64,000 nucleotides of DNA from Candidatus Enterovibrio altilux. Lineage in GTDB: Bacteria; Pseudomonadota; Gammaproteobacteria; Enterobacterales; Vibrionaceae. The stretch covers positions 496,001 to 560,000 of the forward strand of contig NZ_CP020660.1 in NCBI RefSeq assembly GCF_002381345.1. Reading direction: 5' to 3'. Below, piece after piece: positions 63,281-64,000 of the stretch; the first letter of the stretch is position 1; each line of letters starts with the position of its first letter. The translations under genes were made by a program, and so were the position numbers. The notes beneath the pieces are model-generated. The model did no database searches. It was not told the origin of the DNA and was given only the letters and a program-made list of their open reading frames with translations.

Positions 63281-64000
63281 TTACAACTTATTAGTCTTCA
63301 TGGCATTCAAATATGCATCGACTGTCTTGGCTATTCCTCGTTCAAAACTAACGGGAGGAATCCAATCAAGCGACTGCATCGTATCTGAAATATCAACCTG
63401 CAGATTACCACATAAGCGATTAGCAATATCCGTTTTTCCAAGCAAACGAGCAGTATATTCAAGTATACGTTGAGGCAATGGTAGAAGTCGACTTGGTCTT
63501 CCCATGCTAATGGTGATTTGCTTTAAAAGCCTTGTGGTAGACACATCATCATTATCTGAAACAAGAAACGTCCTCCCAACAGCATTAGGATGTGTGCAGC
63601 ATGTCAATACTAATGAGACAAGATTATCAATATAAACAAAGCTTCTGTAGTTATTGATAGCCCCAAATGGTAACGGAGTTCCTTTGCACACGATATTCAT
63701 CATAGATTGAAAATTAGCTTTTACCCCTTCTCCATATACTAATGGAGGACGAATAATACAAACTTCCAGTCCTGTTTGTTCTGCAATTTTTTTTAACCCA
63801 ATTTCTGCTTCATATTTACTCAAACCATAAAAATTACTAGGTGGTTGTGAAACCGCAGAGACAAATGCCTGCCCCAAGGATGTTTGTTCCCCATTCACTT
63901 TAATGGAACTAATGAATACGAAACGTTTAACGCCAGCCTCTACTGCCTGACGAGTAAGATTCAATGTACCTAAAATATTGGTATCTCGATAAGCTTGAAG
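63281..64000 (-). CDS. NAD-dependent nucleotide-sugar epimerase/dehydratase, partial at window end
   Basis: Short-chain dehydrogenase of the extended group; about 240 C-terminal residues are visible. The frame continues to the right edge (TNILGTLNLTRQA before 63964), so the NAD-binding Rossmann start is outside the window. The catalytic residues are in FISSIKVNG and NFYGLSKYEAEIGLKKI (Tyr-X3-Lys). The region RPPLVYGEGVKANF binds the nucleotide sugar. It resembles the UDP-glucose 4-epimerase-like enzymes that pair with initiating sugar transferases in O-antigen and capsule loci. Exact substrate is unknown. Confidence 0.88.
   Translation of the reverse strand, partial: LQAYRDTNILGTLNLTRQAVEAGVKRFVFISSIKVNGEQTSLGQAFVSAVSQPPSNFYGLSKYEAEIGLKKIAEQTGLEVCIIRPPLVYGEGVKANFQSMMNIVCKGTPLPFGAINNYRSFVYIDNLVSLVLTCCTHPNAVGRTFLVSDNDDVSTTRLLKQITISMGRPSRLLPLPQRILEYTARLLGKTDIANRLCGNLQVDISDTMQSLDWIPPVSFERGIAKTVDAYLNAMKTNKL

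Overview
The window looks like a chromosomal segment of a gammaproteobacterium, most likely Vibrionaceae. Supporting gene sets are pta-ackA divergent from yfbV, galU next to uvrA, yraN-diaA-dolP, the lon-hupB-ppiD and tig-clpP-clpX blocks, and minCDE with ycgL and mltB. The genome is decaying and full of insertion sequences (IS). By hand annotation, about 19 kb of the 64 kb is dead copies of one IS5-family (IS903-group) element, plus four remnants of an IS630-family element. No copy keeps an intact transposase. Core genes are mostly whole, while several accessory or dispensable ones are broken (yfbV, yraN, yadG, and duplicated fragments of mltB and ycgL). This fits a host-restricted symbiont after a transposon burst; the luminous Enterovibrio symbionts of deep-sea anglerfish are one known lineage of this kind, but that identification is inference.

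Layout. 1-1828: 3' part of topA. 2972-6487: pta and ackA on the minus strand, with yfbV at 7888-8343 carrying an early stop. 8358-12442: IS debris around an unrecognised reading frame and an unrecognised gene remnant. 12604-19950: a surface-glycan and sorting locus: three GT4 glycosyltransferases, a Wzx-like flippase, an exosortase-like transpeptidase, a short membrane-anchored protein of unknown function, and a secreted DUF4114-type protein with a PEP-CTERM-like tail. The last six genes overlap one another and are probably one transcript. 21558-22975: dolP, diaA and a broken yraN. 24290-25385: a ruined yadG followed by an intact yadH permease. 26298-31268: lon with its heat-shock promoter, hupB and ppiD. 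32567-33760: an MFS transporter. 36387-39838: clpX, clpP and tig on the minus strand. 41190-45041: galU and uvrA. 46842-47927: aroC. 49917-50474: a small outer-membrane protein. 51754-53515: minE, minD and minC. 55936-57493: ycgL and mltB, with reciprocal broken duplicates. 59271-60011: pflA. 61677-62369: mutH. 62706-64000: a sugar phosphate transferase and a partial nucleotide-sugar epimerase, the edge of a second glycan locus.

The most promising biology is the exosortase operon: three glycosyltransferases, a flippase, a sortase-like membrane enzyme, a short uncharacterised partner and one apparent substrate. It has survived in a genome that has lost much else. The most unusual DNA structure is a chimeric IS unit. 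At eight places the left end of the IS is joined to the same internal transposase site (at or next to GGTTACCATAAACG), lying inverted. The unit therefore has two copies of the right end facing outward and seems to have spread as a unit. IS recombination also explains the split of clpX from lon and the mltB-ycgL duplication.
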